Below, in pieces: positions 1 to 8,313 of a stretch of 64,000 nucleotides of DNA; the first letter of the stretch is position 1; each line of letters starts with the position of its first letter. The stretch is from Caballeronia sp. BR00000012568055 (GTDB taxonomy: Bacteria > Pseudomonadota > Gammaproteobacteria > Burkholderiales > Burkholderiaceae): assembly GCF_029439455.1 (NCBI RefSeq), contig NZ_JAQFVG010000075.1, positions 1-64,000 on the forward strand, read 5' to 3'. The position numbers and the translations under genes are program-made. Below the pieces are notes generated by a model that made no database searches, had not been told where the DNA came from, and worked only from the letters and a program-made list of their open reading frames with translations.

Positions 1-768
1 GTATCCTTGCTCATGGTGGATGGTTTTGTTGTTCGCTGGTTTCCGACTTCGACAATCAGATTCTCAGCTGAAACCACCACCGCCTTCAATTTCCCGCCTC
101 AACTCCCCCGTACACCACTTCCGACTTTAGCTCTCAACGGGCTGAGCGTACAGCTTGCCAAAGTCGCGACGACTGGAAGCTACAGCGATTTGAAAGACAA
201 GCCCGCGATACAACCACCCTTGGGCTTTACGCCAGTCCAGCAAGGCGGCGGCAAGAATCAAGCGACAAACAAAGTCTACGTAGGGCGGAAGACCAACTCA
301 CTTGGGGTAACGGTCGATACCACGGATTTGGGCGATGTCGTGTTCGCCGGATCACTTGCGACGGTGGCAAAGACAGGCCAATACAGTGACCTCCTAAGCA
401 AACCTGATTTAAGCATCTATGCGACAAACGCGCGGCTCGACGTTGATAACGCCAATCTAGCCGCGTCGGTTAATTCGAAGCAACCCGGCGGGAACTACGT
501 TAAAGGTAACGATAGCCATGCGTACGCGTTCTGGTGGGATAACACGCGTATTCAGACCAGCGTCGACTCAAGTGTTCAAGGCGCAATCTATCTTGATGGA
601 TGGTACAAGCCGATGACGCTTTACGGACTCGGTTCTTACTCTCAAGCGGTTATCAGCAGCAATCCGGGCAACGTGATTGCGATAGGTGGATATCCGGGGT
701 CGTGGCAATGTATGGGGCCAGGACTTGGCGGTGGTGGAAATGACCACCTATTTGTACGCGTGGCTTAA
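1..768 (+). CDS. Phage tail fibre protein (left end open)
   Basis: This looks like the C-terminal part of a prophage tail fibre, the particle protein that touches the host surface. The frame is open to the left edge; an ATG at 13 is the first in-window start, but the true start may lie outside. The motif LAKVATTGSYSDLKDKP appears near residues 48-65, followed by a related copy, LATVAKTGQYSDLLSKP. The V-A-x-T-G-x-Y-x-D-L-x-x-K-P pattern is common in tail fibres of Burkholderia and enterobacterial phages. The C-terminus (GSWQCMGPG, then HLFVRVA) resembles the aromatic/Gly-rich knob end of such fibres. It is the first of a run of same-strand tail genes. The first 40 residues look unlike fibre sequence, so the start is uncertain. 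Confidence 0.65.
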   Translation, partial: VSLLMVDGFVVRWFPTSTIRFSAETTTAFNFPPQLPRTPLPTLALNGLSVQLAKVATTGSYSDLKDKPAIQPPLGFTPVQQGGGKNQATNKVYVGRKTNSLGVTVDTTDLGDVVFAGSLATVAKTGQYSDLLSKPDLSIYATNARLDVDNANLAASVNSKQPGGNYVKGNDSHAYAFWWDNTRIQTSVDSSVQGAIYLDGWYKPMTLYGLGSYSQAVISSNPGNVIAIGGYPGSWQCMGPGLGGGGNDHLFVRVA

Positions 769-784
769 GCGAGGGGCTAGTTCC

Positions 785-994
785 ATGAACTACAGCGAGG
801 TTACGAAAGCGATGTACGGGAATCCTGAGAAAAGCGAAATCCGCTGTGAAATACTGTTCGAAGGCTTCGACAAACCGATAGCGTTTAATGCTATGGCGTC
901 AGACCCAATGGCTCACGGACAGGAGATTTTCAAGCGTCTTATTGCAGGCGAGTTTGGCGAGATTGCGGACTACGCGCCGCCTGGCGAGGTTTAA
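785..994 (+). CDS. Small tail-fibre-associated phage protein
   Basis: This is a 69-residue protein read from an ATG with a GAGGGG ribosome-binding sequence about nine bases upstream. The same frame is open back to 686, but that would overlap the preceding fibre gene and lacks a ribosome-binding site. It starts MNYSEVTKAMYG and ends IADYAPPGEV. Small proteins ending in I-x-x-Y-x-P-P are often found just after tail-fibre genes in prophages, where some help fibre assembly. The specific function is not shown by the sequence. It lies between two fibre genes, only four bases before the next one. Confidence 0.55.
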   Translation: MNYSEVTKAMYGNPEKSEIRCEILFEGFDKPIAFNAMASDPMAHGQEIFKRLIAGEFGEIADYAPPGEV

Positions 995-998
995 AGCC

Positions 999-2057
999 GT
1001 GGATCGATACTGGAAATCAAGCGGCGTGACCGCTGCGCCCGTTGTACCTTCGTCAAATGCCGGGGGCTTTCCCGCTGACGGCAATCCTTCCGTGGGCATC
1101 GCCGGCACGGTGCCAGGTGCATGGTGGTACTACGCCATTACGGAAGAACTTCGCAATGCGATTATCAAACTCGGCGGCGTGCCGGACTGGACGAAGATTG
1201 ACCAGCTTGGAGCGGCGATATCCGCTTCGATCACGACCGCAATTAATAGCGTTACGTCTGAACTCGCGAAAGTGGCCTACACGGGCAGTTATACCGACCT
1301 GTCGAACAAACCGACCATTCCGCCCGCGTATGCACTCGCGCCCGCGACCACAACGACGCTTGGCGGAATCGTCGCCGGGCCCGGAACAAGTATTGCCGCC
1401 GATGGCACGCTAACCGCAATTGGAAAGGTTAAGACCGTCAACACGAACGCGCCGGATTCGCAGGGCAATGTGTCGGCACTCATTCAGGACGCGAAAGGTA
1501 TCGTTCCGGGCACGTCGGCTTCGATGATCCAATTTCAAGGCGGCACGGGTAATCCGTTGATGCGTGTTATCCAGTGCCACGGCATCGGCACCTATACGGA
1601 TTGGAATGGCCAGATGATCGAGATTGACACCGTACCCGCGACGGATAGCAGTCTCGGCACCGTGATTGCAGGCGCGGGCCTTTCGGTTGCCGCAGATGGG
1701 ACGCTAGCCGCGAAAGATACGGCAATCGTCAATCTCACGGGCGGCGCAAGCGTGGCGCTCGACCTCAAACCGATTGCACAAGGCGCACCCGAAATTCTGT
1801 TTAATCTCGCCATTGGCAACGGCGTAACAACGGCAGTTAGCATCGCAAACGCGCCCATAACGGGCACGCTCGCGCAATTCGTTTTGCAGGTGACGAACGG
1901 GGCAGGCTCGGCGATTACGTGGCCCTATAACATGCTATGGCCGCAAGGCTTCGCGCCTTCGCTCTCTGGCGTCGCGGGCAAACTCGATACGTTCGTGATA
2001 TTCACGCAGAACGGCGGCGCAACCTATAACGCCTTCGTAGCCGGACAGAATCAATGA
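999..2057 (+). CDS. Phage tail fibre / tail protein
   Basis: This is a 352-residue tail protein. I chose the GTG at 999 because GAGG lies nine bases upstream and the frame before it runs inside the previous gene. The N-terminus contains AWWYYAITEELRNAI, a segment typical of base-plate-proximal fibre domains. Near residues 85-105 it has LAKVAYTGSYTDLSNKPTIP, the same motif found twice in the first fibre gene. The remainder is Gly/Ala/Thr-rich beta-type sequence with two GIVAGPGTSIAADGTL / GTVIAGAGLSVAADGTL repeats. The C-terminal part (ITWPYNMLWPQGFAP) resembles the end domain of other fibres. Its stop overlaps the next start (ATGA). Confidence 0.65.
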   Translation: MDRYWKSSGVTAAPVVPSSNAGGFPADGNPSVGIAGTVPGAWWYYAITEELRNAIIKLGGVPDWTKIDQLGAAISASITTAINSVTSELAKVAYTGSYTDLSNKPTIPPAYALAPATTTTLGGIVAGPGTSIAADGTLTAIGKVKTVNTNAPDSQGNVSALIQDAKGIVPGTSASMIQFQGGTGNPLMRVIQCHGIGTYTDWNGQMIEIDTVPATDSSLGTVIAGAGLSVAADGTLAAKDTAIVNLTGGASVALDLKPIAQGAPEILFNLAIGNGVTTAVSIANAPITGTLAQFVLQVTNGAGSAITWPYNMLWPQGFAPSLSGVAGKLDTFVIFTQNGGATYNAFVAGQNQ

Positions 2058-4501
2058 GCCGACTTGCAAGACGGTTGCTCATGGTGACGACGCCGCCCTG
2101 GTTCGGCATCCTCGACCGCCTAACGACGCGCGCGGCCGGTGCATGGAGTTTGCGCCGTCTGACGGGCAGCTATCCGGGGCCGTGCCTGAATGTGCGACGC
2201 GGCACCGACAACGCCACGCAGGATATCGGCTTTACGCCAGCGGGCGATCTGAACGTGGCCGCGCTGCTTGGCTTTGTCGGCGGCGGAAATGGCTTTGTCA
2301 CGGCATGGTACGACCAGATGCCAGGCGCTTCGCATTTGTGGCAGTCAACGGTCGACCGGCAACCGCAGATTGTCGTGGCTGGGCAATTCGTCGGCTATCC
2401 GACCTGGCCCGGCCGATGCGCCGTAATGACGAATGGCGGCGCGGCCAACACACCCGGTAAGGACGGTTCATTTATTCAAAGCAACACGCCCGCACCTGCG
2501 CTCAGTTATACGCAACCCTTCGCCCGTTCCTCGGTGCTTGCGTTTCCTTGGGGACTGTCGCCGCAAAACGGCAATCCTATCGTTCTCAATTGCCATACGT
2601 TGGCGTACCCGGAGTTGTATCAGACGTCGGCGAACACGCTGGATATGTGGGTTTATAACGTCACGGGTGGCGGTGGCGCAGGCTTTACGGCCGTATCGGG
2701 AATCAATGCAGGAACGACCGGCGTACTGCTGGAAACTTTCAATCTCGCCGGTAGTTCGGCCGTCTTTAACGGTGCCGTAAGAGCGGGTGGCGTTGGTGAC
2801 GGTGCATCCAATATGATGAGCGTAGGGGCCAACGTCAACGGTTCGGCCCGCTGCACGCGCGCGCTCTATGGCGAAGCAATCAGCTTCGCGCAGGCGCTCC
2901 CCTTCACCGATGCGCAAGCGCTCGCGATTAATCAATGCGGCTACTGGCAAACGCCTAATCCGTATCGTAGTGTCATGCTCGAAGACGGGCCTTATGCGTA
3001 CTGGCCGTTGAGTGAAACTAGCGGCACCGTTGCCGCCGATTTATCGGGCAACGGCCGTAACGGCACCTATCAGGCCGGGGCGCAACTTGGCGCGGGCCGG
3101 TTAATGCAGTGCATGGACGGTGCCTATCTGGCGTTGTCGGGCGTGTCTAATTCGAATGTGGACGTGAGCGCGGCGGCGCAGTTTTGCGCGGGCTCCGCAT
3201 GGTCGGCCGAATGTTGGGCGAACGTCGCGGCGTACACGACTTCGGGCGCGGACGGTTCGCACGGTACACCGTGGGGAAAGAACACGGGGGCGCGCTTCCT
3301 CGGTAACTCGACCTGGAACGGCGGCGGCGGTTCCGCCTCTGGAATAGATTGGGGCATCGAAGCCTGGGCCGGGAACAATCCCGCCTATAACGTCATTCTC
3401 TGGCCCGCAAGCTATCAAAACGTACAAACCGCCGCGAACGCTGCGCCCCCGCCAGGCACCGCCAATCATTACGTTGTGACCTATAGCAACGGGACATATT
3501 GCCTTTATCTCAACGGTGTTGCGATAAAGTCCCAAGCCAGCGGCAAGATAACGATACAGGCGGGATTGCAGATCGGCACGACGGGCTGGACGTGCGGCGC
3601 GTTTGCGGGTGTGATTGGCGAAATGGCGCTCTACGCAAGCGCACTCACGGCGCGGCAAGTAGCGACGCACTACGCGGCGGGTATCGTCGCGCAAACCGGC
3701 TTGCTCGATGCACTCACGACAGTGATTGCGGGCGCGTGGAGCCTTCGCCGTCTGCGTGGCGGGTACGGTGGCCCGTGTATCCGCCTGCGGCGCGATAGTG
3801 ACGGTGCAGCGCTAGATATTGGCTTTACACCAACTGGCGACCTCGATATCGCCGCGCTGCTCGCGTTTGTCGGAACGGCAAACGGATTCGTCACGGCGTG
3901 GTACGACCAGACCGGCAACGGCCTAAATATGGTTCAGGTGAACACCGACCGGCAACCGCTCATTGTCGGTAGCGGGGCACTCAACACGATTGCAAACGGA
4001 TCTGGAAGGCCCGGCATTCTCTCGAAAGGCACCGCCAGCACGATCCAGGAATTGCTCGCCTATAACAGCGCTTTGAACATCGACCAGCCATTTACACGCG
4101 CGAGCGTTAGCAGTATTCCGCCCGGTTCGGCGACGGGCGGCTTCTGCATCATGGCCGGGAGTGTGAATTTCTCGGTTATCGGCCTGAACGTCGTCAACCT
4201 CAATTATCAAATGTACGACTACACCAAGGGCTTAACCGCCGCTACGGCCGCGAAGGCCGGAAGTGCCAACCGCGTGACGGAGAATTACAACGGCGGCGCA
4301 AGTAGCATCATCGTTAATGGTGTGGTGACAAGTGGCGCGATGGGAACAGACGGCGCGGCACTGATCGCGGCAGGCGTTTTAACCTCGCTCGATGGCGCGG
4401 CGGCCGTGTTCGGCGAAGTGCTTCAGTTCGGCGCGCTGCTTTCGAGCGCGGACCAGACCACGCTTGCGGCCAGTCAAAAAGCCTATTGGGGCACGTCGTA
4501 A
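2054..4501 (+). CDS. Phage receptor-binding-type protein with LamG domain and duplicated arabinofuranosidase-like lectin domain
   Basis: This 815-residue protein is translationally coupled to the gene before it (ATGA). It has three parts. Residues ~17-105 and ~549-640 are a diverged duplication sharing AGAWSLRRL, GPC, R-R-x-x-D-x-A-x-x-DIGFTP, GDL-AALL-FVG, GFVTAWYDQ and DRQP-IV. This pattern resembles the concanavalin-like arabinofuranosidase-B domain seen in many phage tail proteins. Between them lies a LamG/concanavalin-type module (YAYWPLSETSGTVAADLSGNG near residues 315-335). All three modules are expected to be beta-sandwich carbohydrate-binding folds, so host-glycan recognition is the likely role. 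I see no evidence of active glycosidase activity. Confidence 0.7.
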   Translation: MSRLARRLLMVTTPPWFGILDRLTTRAAGAWSLRRLTGSYPGPCLNVRRGTDNATQDIGFTPAGDLNVAALLGFVGGGNGFVTAWYDQMPGASHLWQSTVDRQPQIVVAGQFVGYPTWPGRCAVMTNGGAANTPGKDGSFIQSNTPAPALSYTQPFARSSVLAFPWGLSPQNGNPIVLNCHTLAYPELYQTSANTLDMWVYNVTGGGGAGFTAVSGINAGTTGVLLETFNLAGSSAVFNGAVRAGGVGDGASNMMSVGANVNGSARCTRALYGEAISFAQALPFTDAQALAINQCGYWQTPNPYRSVMLEDGPYAYWPLSETSGTVAADLSGNGRNGTYQAGAQLGAGRLMQCMDGAYLALSGVSNSNVDVSAAAQFCAGSAWSAECWANVAAYTTSGADGSHGTPWGKNTGARFLGNSTWNGGGGSASGIDWGIEAWAGNNPAYNVILWPASYQNVQTAANAAPPPGTANHYVVTYSNGTYCLYLNGVAIKSQASGKITIQAGLQIGTTGWTCGAFAGVIGEMALYASALTARQVATHYAAGIVAQTGLLDALTTVIAGAWSLRRLRGGYGGPCIRLRRDSDGAALDIGFTPTGDLDIAALLAFVGTANGFVTAWYDQTGNGLNMVQVNTDRQPLIVGSGALNTIANGSGRPGILSKGTASTIQELLAYNSALNIDQPFTRASVSSIPPGSATGGFCIMAGSVNFSVIGLNVVNLNYQMYDYTKGLTAATAAKAGSANRVTENYNGGASSIIVNGVVTSGAMGTDGAALIAAGVLTSLDGAAAVFGEVLQFGALLSSADQTTLAASQKAYWGTS

Positions 4502-4522
4502 GCGTTACCCGCGAGGCGAATC

Positions 4523-4714
4523 ATGCGAAGGTTAACGCGCGCCATTGCGGCGCTTTGCTGCGCGCTCGGTGCGTGTACGTTCGTGAACATCGAAGGCGAT
4601 CACAACAGCGTAAGCGACACGGGCGGTCACGGCGGCGGCGTGACCTTGCCGCAGAGCCAGCCCACGATTACCGACCAGTTGCAACGCCTGCACAATGCGA
4701 CCCAGGGGCAGTAA
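4523..4714 (+). CDS. Small prophage lipoprotein
   Basis: This is a 63-residue protein with a positively charged start (MRRLTR), a hydrophobic stretch and a lipobox-like LGAC with Cys18. It is therefore predicted to be exported and lipid-anchored. The mature part is short, Gly/His/Thr-rich and ends with a short amphipathic helix (ITDQLQRLHNATQGQ). A GAGG sequence lies seven bases before the ATG. The stop overlaps the next gene's start by one base (TAATG). A lipoprotein embedded in a tail-fibre locus could act after lysogeny (surface change or superinfection exclusion) or be a lysis accessory. The function is not known. Confidence 0.55.
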   Translation: MRRLTRAIAALCCALGACTFVNIEGDHNSVSDTGGHGGGVTLPQSQPTITDQLQRLHNATQGQ

Positions 4715-4992
4715 TGAACACGCCACCCGTACCCGATCCGTTCGCGACCATCGCGCCGCGCCTCGATAGCCCCGCCGCGACGTTTTACGCCGTCACGCCT
4801 AGCGATTCTGCGAACCTTCCTACGCGCCCGCGTGCGCTGCGCGTTGGCGTTTCGGGCGACTTAACCGTATCCGGGGCCGATGGTATCGCCGTGCTATTCA
4901 AGAATTGCTATGCGGGCGAAATCCTCGATATTCGGCCGATGGCGGTTAAGGCAAGCGGGACAACCGCGTTGAATATCGTCGCGCTTCTATGA
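4714..4992 (+). CDS. Phage spike base protein (RCAP_Rcc01079-type)
   Basis: This is a 92-residue protein whose start overlaps the lipoprotein stop by one base. It contains FYAVTPSDSANLP, RALRVGVSGDLTV, VLFKNCYAGEILDIRPM and a terminal GTTALNIVALL. This layout matches the small spike base proteins of gene-transfer agents and phages, which are one-domain beta proteins joining a spike to the particle. The same frame is open back to 4486, but that part overlaps two other genes and is not credible. The downstream gene begins within its stop codon. Confidence 0.65.
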   Translation: MNTPPVPDPFATIAPRLDSPAATFYAVTPSDSANLPTRPRALRVGVSGDLTVSGADGIAVLFKNCYAGEILDIRPMAVKASGTTALNIVALL

Positions 4993-6263
4993 TCGGCCTA
5001 GGGCTTTCGATCGCGCGAAGGCGCGGCCGTGGCGTTGCGGTAATGCCCGCCCCATCGCTCGCACTCGATTTCATCGCGAATCCTTCGATTCCGCCAGGCT
5101 TCACCTTCTCGCGCGCAACGGGGGCAACGTACTTCGATGTAACGCCCCTCATGCAGCAGGTAGGCATCGACGTTGCCCGCTTCGAGCATGATCCGGCTAA
5201 CGGAGCCGCGCGTGGGCTTTTCATGGAGTCGGCACGAACGAACGTCATTACGGATTCCGACGCGCCGGAAAAGTGGGCTCCGTATGGCATACGCGTTAGC
5301 ACAGATGCGACGCGCGCGTCGGATGGAAAGACGCTAGCCCGTAAGATCACCGAAGACACGTCAAGCGGCGTACATGCCCTGTCGCAACCGCATAGCATCA
5401 CGGCAACGAACGCAACCTATAGCCTATGGTTTCGACTTAAAGCCGCCGAACGTTCAATTGCGCAAGTCATGCTCACGGACAGCGGCAGCGTGGATAACTG
5501 CTGCGCAAACTTTGATCTGATCGCGTGCAAAGTCGAAACGACATATAAGGGCATTGGCGCATGGAGACTGAGCGCGGCGTCGTGCATACCGATGGCGAAC
5601 GGCTGGGCCGAATGCCGCATTTCAGGCTATGTCACCAACGCCACGACGTTACGCGCGAATCTCTACGCAATGCAGGCGGACCAGCTCGAACACAAGTACC
5701 AAGGCGACGGCGTATCAGGCTTCTACTTCGGCGGTGCGCAGATGGAACCGGGCCTAAGCTCTAGCTACATACCTACGACCACGGCGGCCGTTCCGCGCTA
5801 TTCGGATTTTCTGTCTACTTCTGACTTGTCCTGGCTCAATCCCACGGTAGGAACGTTGCTAATCGACGGCGCATTCAATGGCGTTCTTGGAGGTGGAATG
5901 TTTGCGTTCTCGCTCGATGATGGAACAAACAACGGTATCGGCATTTACAAAGCGCTCGGAACAGGCAACGTGAATGCCTATTCGAGTAGTACCACTGGCA
6001 CGCCGCTAGGTGTCGTTCTCGCGGACGGCCAGCGCTTTCGATCGGCGATTACGTGGAATAACGCAGGGGCATCGGCGAGCGCGTCTATCAATGGACGCGC
6101 GGCACTTCCAATCGTCGGTGCAAATCCCGTCACGCCCACGGAACTCTGCATAGGATCGGCACGCAATCATCAATTCAGTTCGAACGTTTGCGCTCGCTCG
6201 CTCACCTACTGGCCTGAACGAATAGCCGACGCCGATCTGACGGCGCTTACTGTCGTGACGTGA
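4989..6263 (+). CDS. Phage head-spike / fibre-type carbohydrate-binding protein
   Basis: This 424-residue protein starts at an ATG overlapping the previous stop (ATGA). The segment GFTFSRATGATYFDVTP followed by ARGLFMESARTNVI near residues 35-85 is the hallmark of phage head-spike/fibre proteins. In these a short N-terminal particle-attachment part precedes concanavalin-like sandwich domains. YSLWFRLKAAERS and FYFGGAQMEPGLSSSYIPT are the usual internal landmarks of this family, and a second sandwich domain follows (GTLLIDGAFNG to SLTYWPERIAD). The closing pattern YWPERIADADLTALT is also typical. The likely role is receptor binding or decoration. Confidence 0.7.
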   Translation: MIGLGLSIARRRGRGVAVMPAPSLALDFIANPSIPPGFTFSRATGATYFDVTPLMQQVGIDVARFEHDPANGAARGLFMESARTNVITDSDAPEKWAPYGIRVSTDATRASDGKTLARKITEDTSSGVHALSQPHSITATNATYSLWFRLKAAERSIAQVMLTDSGSVDNCCANFDLIACKVETTYKGIGAWRLSAASCIPMANGWAECRISGYVTNATTLRANLYAMQADQLEHKYQGDGVSGFYFGGAQMEPGLSSSYIPTTTAAVPRYSDFLSTSDLSWLNPTVGTLLIDGAFNGVLGGGMFAFSLDDGTNNGIGIYKALGTGNVNAYSSSTTGTPLGVVLADGQRFRSAITWNNAGASASASINGRAALPIVGANPVTPTELCIGSARNHQFSSNVCARSLTYWPERIADADLTALTVVT

Positions 6264-6301
6264 ATCAAGTCCGCCCGCACGGGCATAACTGGGAGCATGA
6301 A

Positions 6302-6496
6302 ATGAGAGTGCGAATTTCGAACGAAGGTGAACACCCTGTACGCGTAATTGTCGATCACGACAACGCGAACGACGCGACGCTCGAAGCGGAAGCCGAAGAA
6401 GTGTACGACGCGGCGCAGGGCATCGTTGGACTGCGCGAGTTGGACGCGGGCACCGATCCAAGCGACGAACCGGCCGACACGGGTAGCACGACGTGA
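6302..6496 (+). CDS. Small acidic prophage protein
   Basis: This is a 64-residue hypothetical protein beginning MRVRISNEGEHPVRVIVDHD. A GGGAG ribosome-binding sequence lies six bases before the ATG at 6302, which decides against the in-frame GTG at 6260 that overlaps the previous gene. The sequence is strongly acidic in its second half (EAEAEEVYDAA, AGTDPSDEPADTG) and has no Cys or signal peptide. It is the last gene of the rightward phage run. I do not recognise a family. Confidence 0.45.
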   Translation: MRVRISNEGEHPVRVIVDHDNANDATLEAEAEEVYDAAQGIVGLRELDAGTDPSDEPADTGSTT

Positions 6497-6548
6497 CCGA
6501 AGGCTCGCGTTACGTCGATTCGTCGTAGCGTCGCGCGAGCGTTGCACA

Positions 6549-6935
6549 TTAAACCTTCCTCTCAATGCGCAATACCCGCATCGTTCCACTGTGGCCCGTG
6601 TGGTGCAGGGCCAGCCATAGCGCGACCTCATACACACGCGCGTTATCCCGTTCGGCTATTTGACTGATCGCGCGCGTACATGCGCGGCGCTCGCCTGGCA
6701 CGTCCGGGCGCAACAGACATTCGCCGGGTTTCAAGCCCCACAACTGCGCGGCAAGCGAACCCGCTGTCAATGCGGAACGTCCGGCCGGGCGTCCGCGGCG
6801 TGCCTTTGTAGCGTCAGTACGCTGTGGTGTCTTGCTGCTGTTGCCTTCCTCCTCTCGTCCGCGTTTTCGTCGGCTACTTTCGCATTGGACAACGGGAATC
6901 AAGGCGGTGCGGGCAATGGTGTCATCTGCACACAC
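6549..6935 (-). CDS. SOS-controlled prophage protein with AT-hook-like motif
   Basis: This is a 128-residue basic protein. The reading frame is open up to 7466, but that would cross the tRNA gene. The GTG at 6935 has a perfect AGGAGG five bases upstream and is the best start. Residues 44-53 (KARRGRPAGR) contain the R-G-R-P core of an AT-hook, a minor-groove DNA-binding element. The rest (LAAQLWGLKPGE, ERRACTRAISQIAERDNARVYEVALW) looks like a small alpha/beta domain that I cannot name. A near-consensus LexA box lies about 55 bases upstream of the start, so damage-induced expression is expected. It is the only leftward gene in the prophage part. DNA binding is an inference. Confidence 0.6.
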   Translation of the reverse strand: MCADDTIARTALIPVVQCESSRRKRGREEEGNSSKTPQRTDATKARRGRPAGRSALTAGSLAAQLWGLKPGECLLRPDVPGERRACTRAISQIAERDNARVYEVALWLALHHTGHSGTMRVLRIERKV

Positions 6936-6989
6936 GAAATCCTCCTCGGCTCGGTGCAGCAAGACGCTACACCGCATGGCAAGATATAA

Positions 6990-7005
6990 CTGTATATCCA
7001 TACAG
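6990..7005 (-). promoter_or_regulatory. LexA (SOS) box
   Basis: The sequence CTGTATATCCATACAG matches the enterobacterial LexA consensus CTGTATATATATACAG at 14 of 16 positions; both arms are intact and only the centre differs. It is flanked by A/T as expected (AA before, TAT after). It lies about 55 bases upstream of the GTG of the leftward gene, where a repressor would cover the promoter. TATAAT-like hexamers overlap it on the minus strand. Confidence 0.8.
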
Positions 7006-7143
7006 TATTTTCGTGAAGTGTAGATTTCGGCGCGATCAGTCGCTGTGCGAGCGTGCCCACATTCAGCTGAAATCAATCGGCGGACGATGCTGCGAGGGCG
7101 TGGGGCTTGCGCAGGAGGAATCCCTTGCGACAAAGAAAAACAA

Positions 7144-7166
7144 AAAACCCGCACGCGGCGGGTTTT
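7144..7166 (-). terminator. Rho-independent terminator after tRNA-fMet
   Basis: AAAACCCGC and GCGGGTTTT form a nine-pair stem around a five-base loop. On the minus strand a run of T follows, so it would end transcription of the fMet tRNA. The arms are A/T-ended, so it may also stop rightward prophage transcription. Confidence 0.7.
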
Positions 7167-7279
7167 AAGTTTGCGCAAGTCCGCATAAAATCTGCGGCGG
7201 TTGTCCTGAGAATGTCCTAACGGCAAAATCGAGACAATCGCGACGGACACGGAAAACCGGCTAGAAGCCTTGCTGTATT

Positions 7280-7356
<77 letters not shown>

Positions 7357-7371
7357 TCCGTCGAAGAAAAG

Positions 7372-7401
7372 ATTATAAGGGATGAGCCTACCCGAGCGCA
7401 A
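7372..7401 (-). promoter_or_regulatory. Sigma-70 promoter of tRNA-fMet
   Basis: On the minus strand TTGCGC is followed after 18 bases by a perfect TATAAT, which ends 15 bases before the mature tRNA 5' end. Confidence 0.7.
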
Positions 7402-7511
7402 TGCCTTGTTTGCAATTCGATGCGTCGTATGGTCCCTATCACACGACTGAGACCCGAGTAGGCCATGACACGCGTGGCATAATCGATCGGTCATCAAAGT
7501 CATAGCGCGGC

Positions 7512-7874
7512 ATGCACACACTGCGTCGAAGCATAGTCAGAAAGTTGGGTGGGTTCGCGGCGCTCTGCGCGATCCTGCTGCTTTCATGCGTGCCGCTCGC
7601 TTCGCAGTCGTTTGCGCATGAGGGCTTTATTGCGCCGATATGTGCGTCGGGTCCGCAGCAACATCATGCATCGAAGAACGATGCGCTCACGCATTTGAAT
7701 GCCTGCGCGTATTGTGACTTCGTCGCCCACGCGCCGACACCGCCCGTCGTTCCGCGCGCTGATGCCAACGTCACTGCATCAAGCGAATCGTTCGACAAAG
7801 CCATCAGCATCGATGTACCGTGCTCCGTTACGCGCACGCATGCACAGTCACGCGCCCCGCCCGCCTTCGCCTGA
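7512..7874 (+). CDS. DUF2946-type copper-cluster protein
   Basis: This is a 120-residue protein with an N-terminal basic region, a hydrophobic stretch (residues ~13-33) that looks like a signal peptide or anchor, and a following conserved HLNACAYCDFVAH block with a C-A-Y-C pair. These are the features of the DUF2946 family, which is repeatedly found next to copper genes. The next two genes are a CopC protein and a PCu(A)C chaperone, 68 and 439 bases downstream, which supports a periplasmic copper role. The biochemical role of this family is not established. No strong ribosome-binding site is visible. Confidence 0.7.
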   Translation: MHTLRRSIVRKLGGFAALCAILLLSCVPLASQSFAHEGFIAPICASGPQQHHASKNDALTHLNACAYCDFVAHAPTPPVVPRADANVTASSESFDKAISIDVPCSVTRTHAQSRAPPAFA

Positions 7875-7942
7875 TCCACGTCGCGCAATTCATTCAGCAA
7901 CATCGCTCGCGGATCGATTCCTCGAGCGCACCATCACACATC

Positions 7943-8305
7943 ATGAACACGAAATCCGTATGGCGCGGCGCGTTGGCCGCTGCGCTTGTCGTTGCATCGC
8001 ACGCTGCGTTCGCGCATGCGATCCCTAAGATTCAGCAGCCGGGTCCGGGCGCGACCGTCAGTGCACCGAACGAAGTATCGATCGAATTCGGCGAGGCGCT
8101 GGAGCCGACGTTCAGTTCGCTGATCGTCACGACGCAAAGCGGCACGCAAGTCAGCAAAGAGAAATCGAGCGTCGATAGCAACGACAAGAAGCATATGAGC
8201 GTGCCGCTCGGCCATCTCGATCCGGGCGTCTACACGGTGCAATGGAAAGCGTTCGCCGCCGATGGCCATCGCACGCAAGGTCACTACAACTTCACGGTCA
8301 AGTGA
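7943..8305 (+). CDS. copC: CopC-domain periplasmic copper-binding protein
   Basis: This is a 120-residue protein with a signal peptide cleaved after AFA (residue 24), leaving a mature N-terminal His (HAIPK), the first ligand of the Cu(II) site in CopC/YobA proteins. The immunoglobulin-like fold is seen in [23 protein letters not shown], and the C-terminal [14 protein letters not shown] carries the conserved DGH with further His. It therefore likely binds Cu(II) in the periplasm. The frame extends upstream to 7820, but the ATG at 7943 gives a normal signal peptide. It ends eight bases before the PCu(A)C gene. Confidence 0.85.
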   Translation: MNTKSVWRGALAAALVVASHAAFAHAIPKIQQPGPGATVSAPNEVSIEFGEALEPTFSSLIVTTQSGTQVSKEKSSVDSNDKKHMSVPLGHLDPGVYTVQWKAFAADGHRTQGHYNFTVK

Positions 8306-8313
8306 GGGATCAC

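Noticed and set aside
1-6263. Possible diversity-generating retroelement in the tail-fibre locus
   Set aside because: No reverse transcriptase gene and no template/variable repeat pair with adenine-biased differences is visible.
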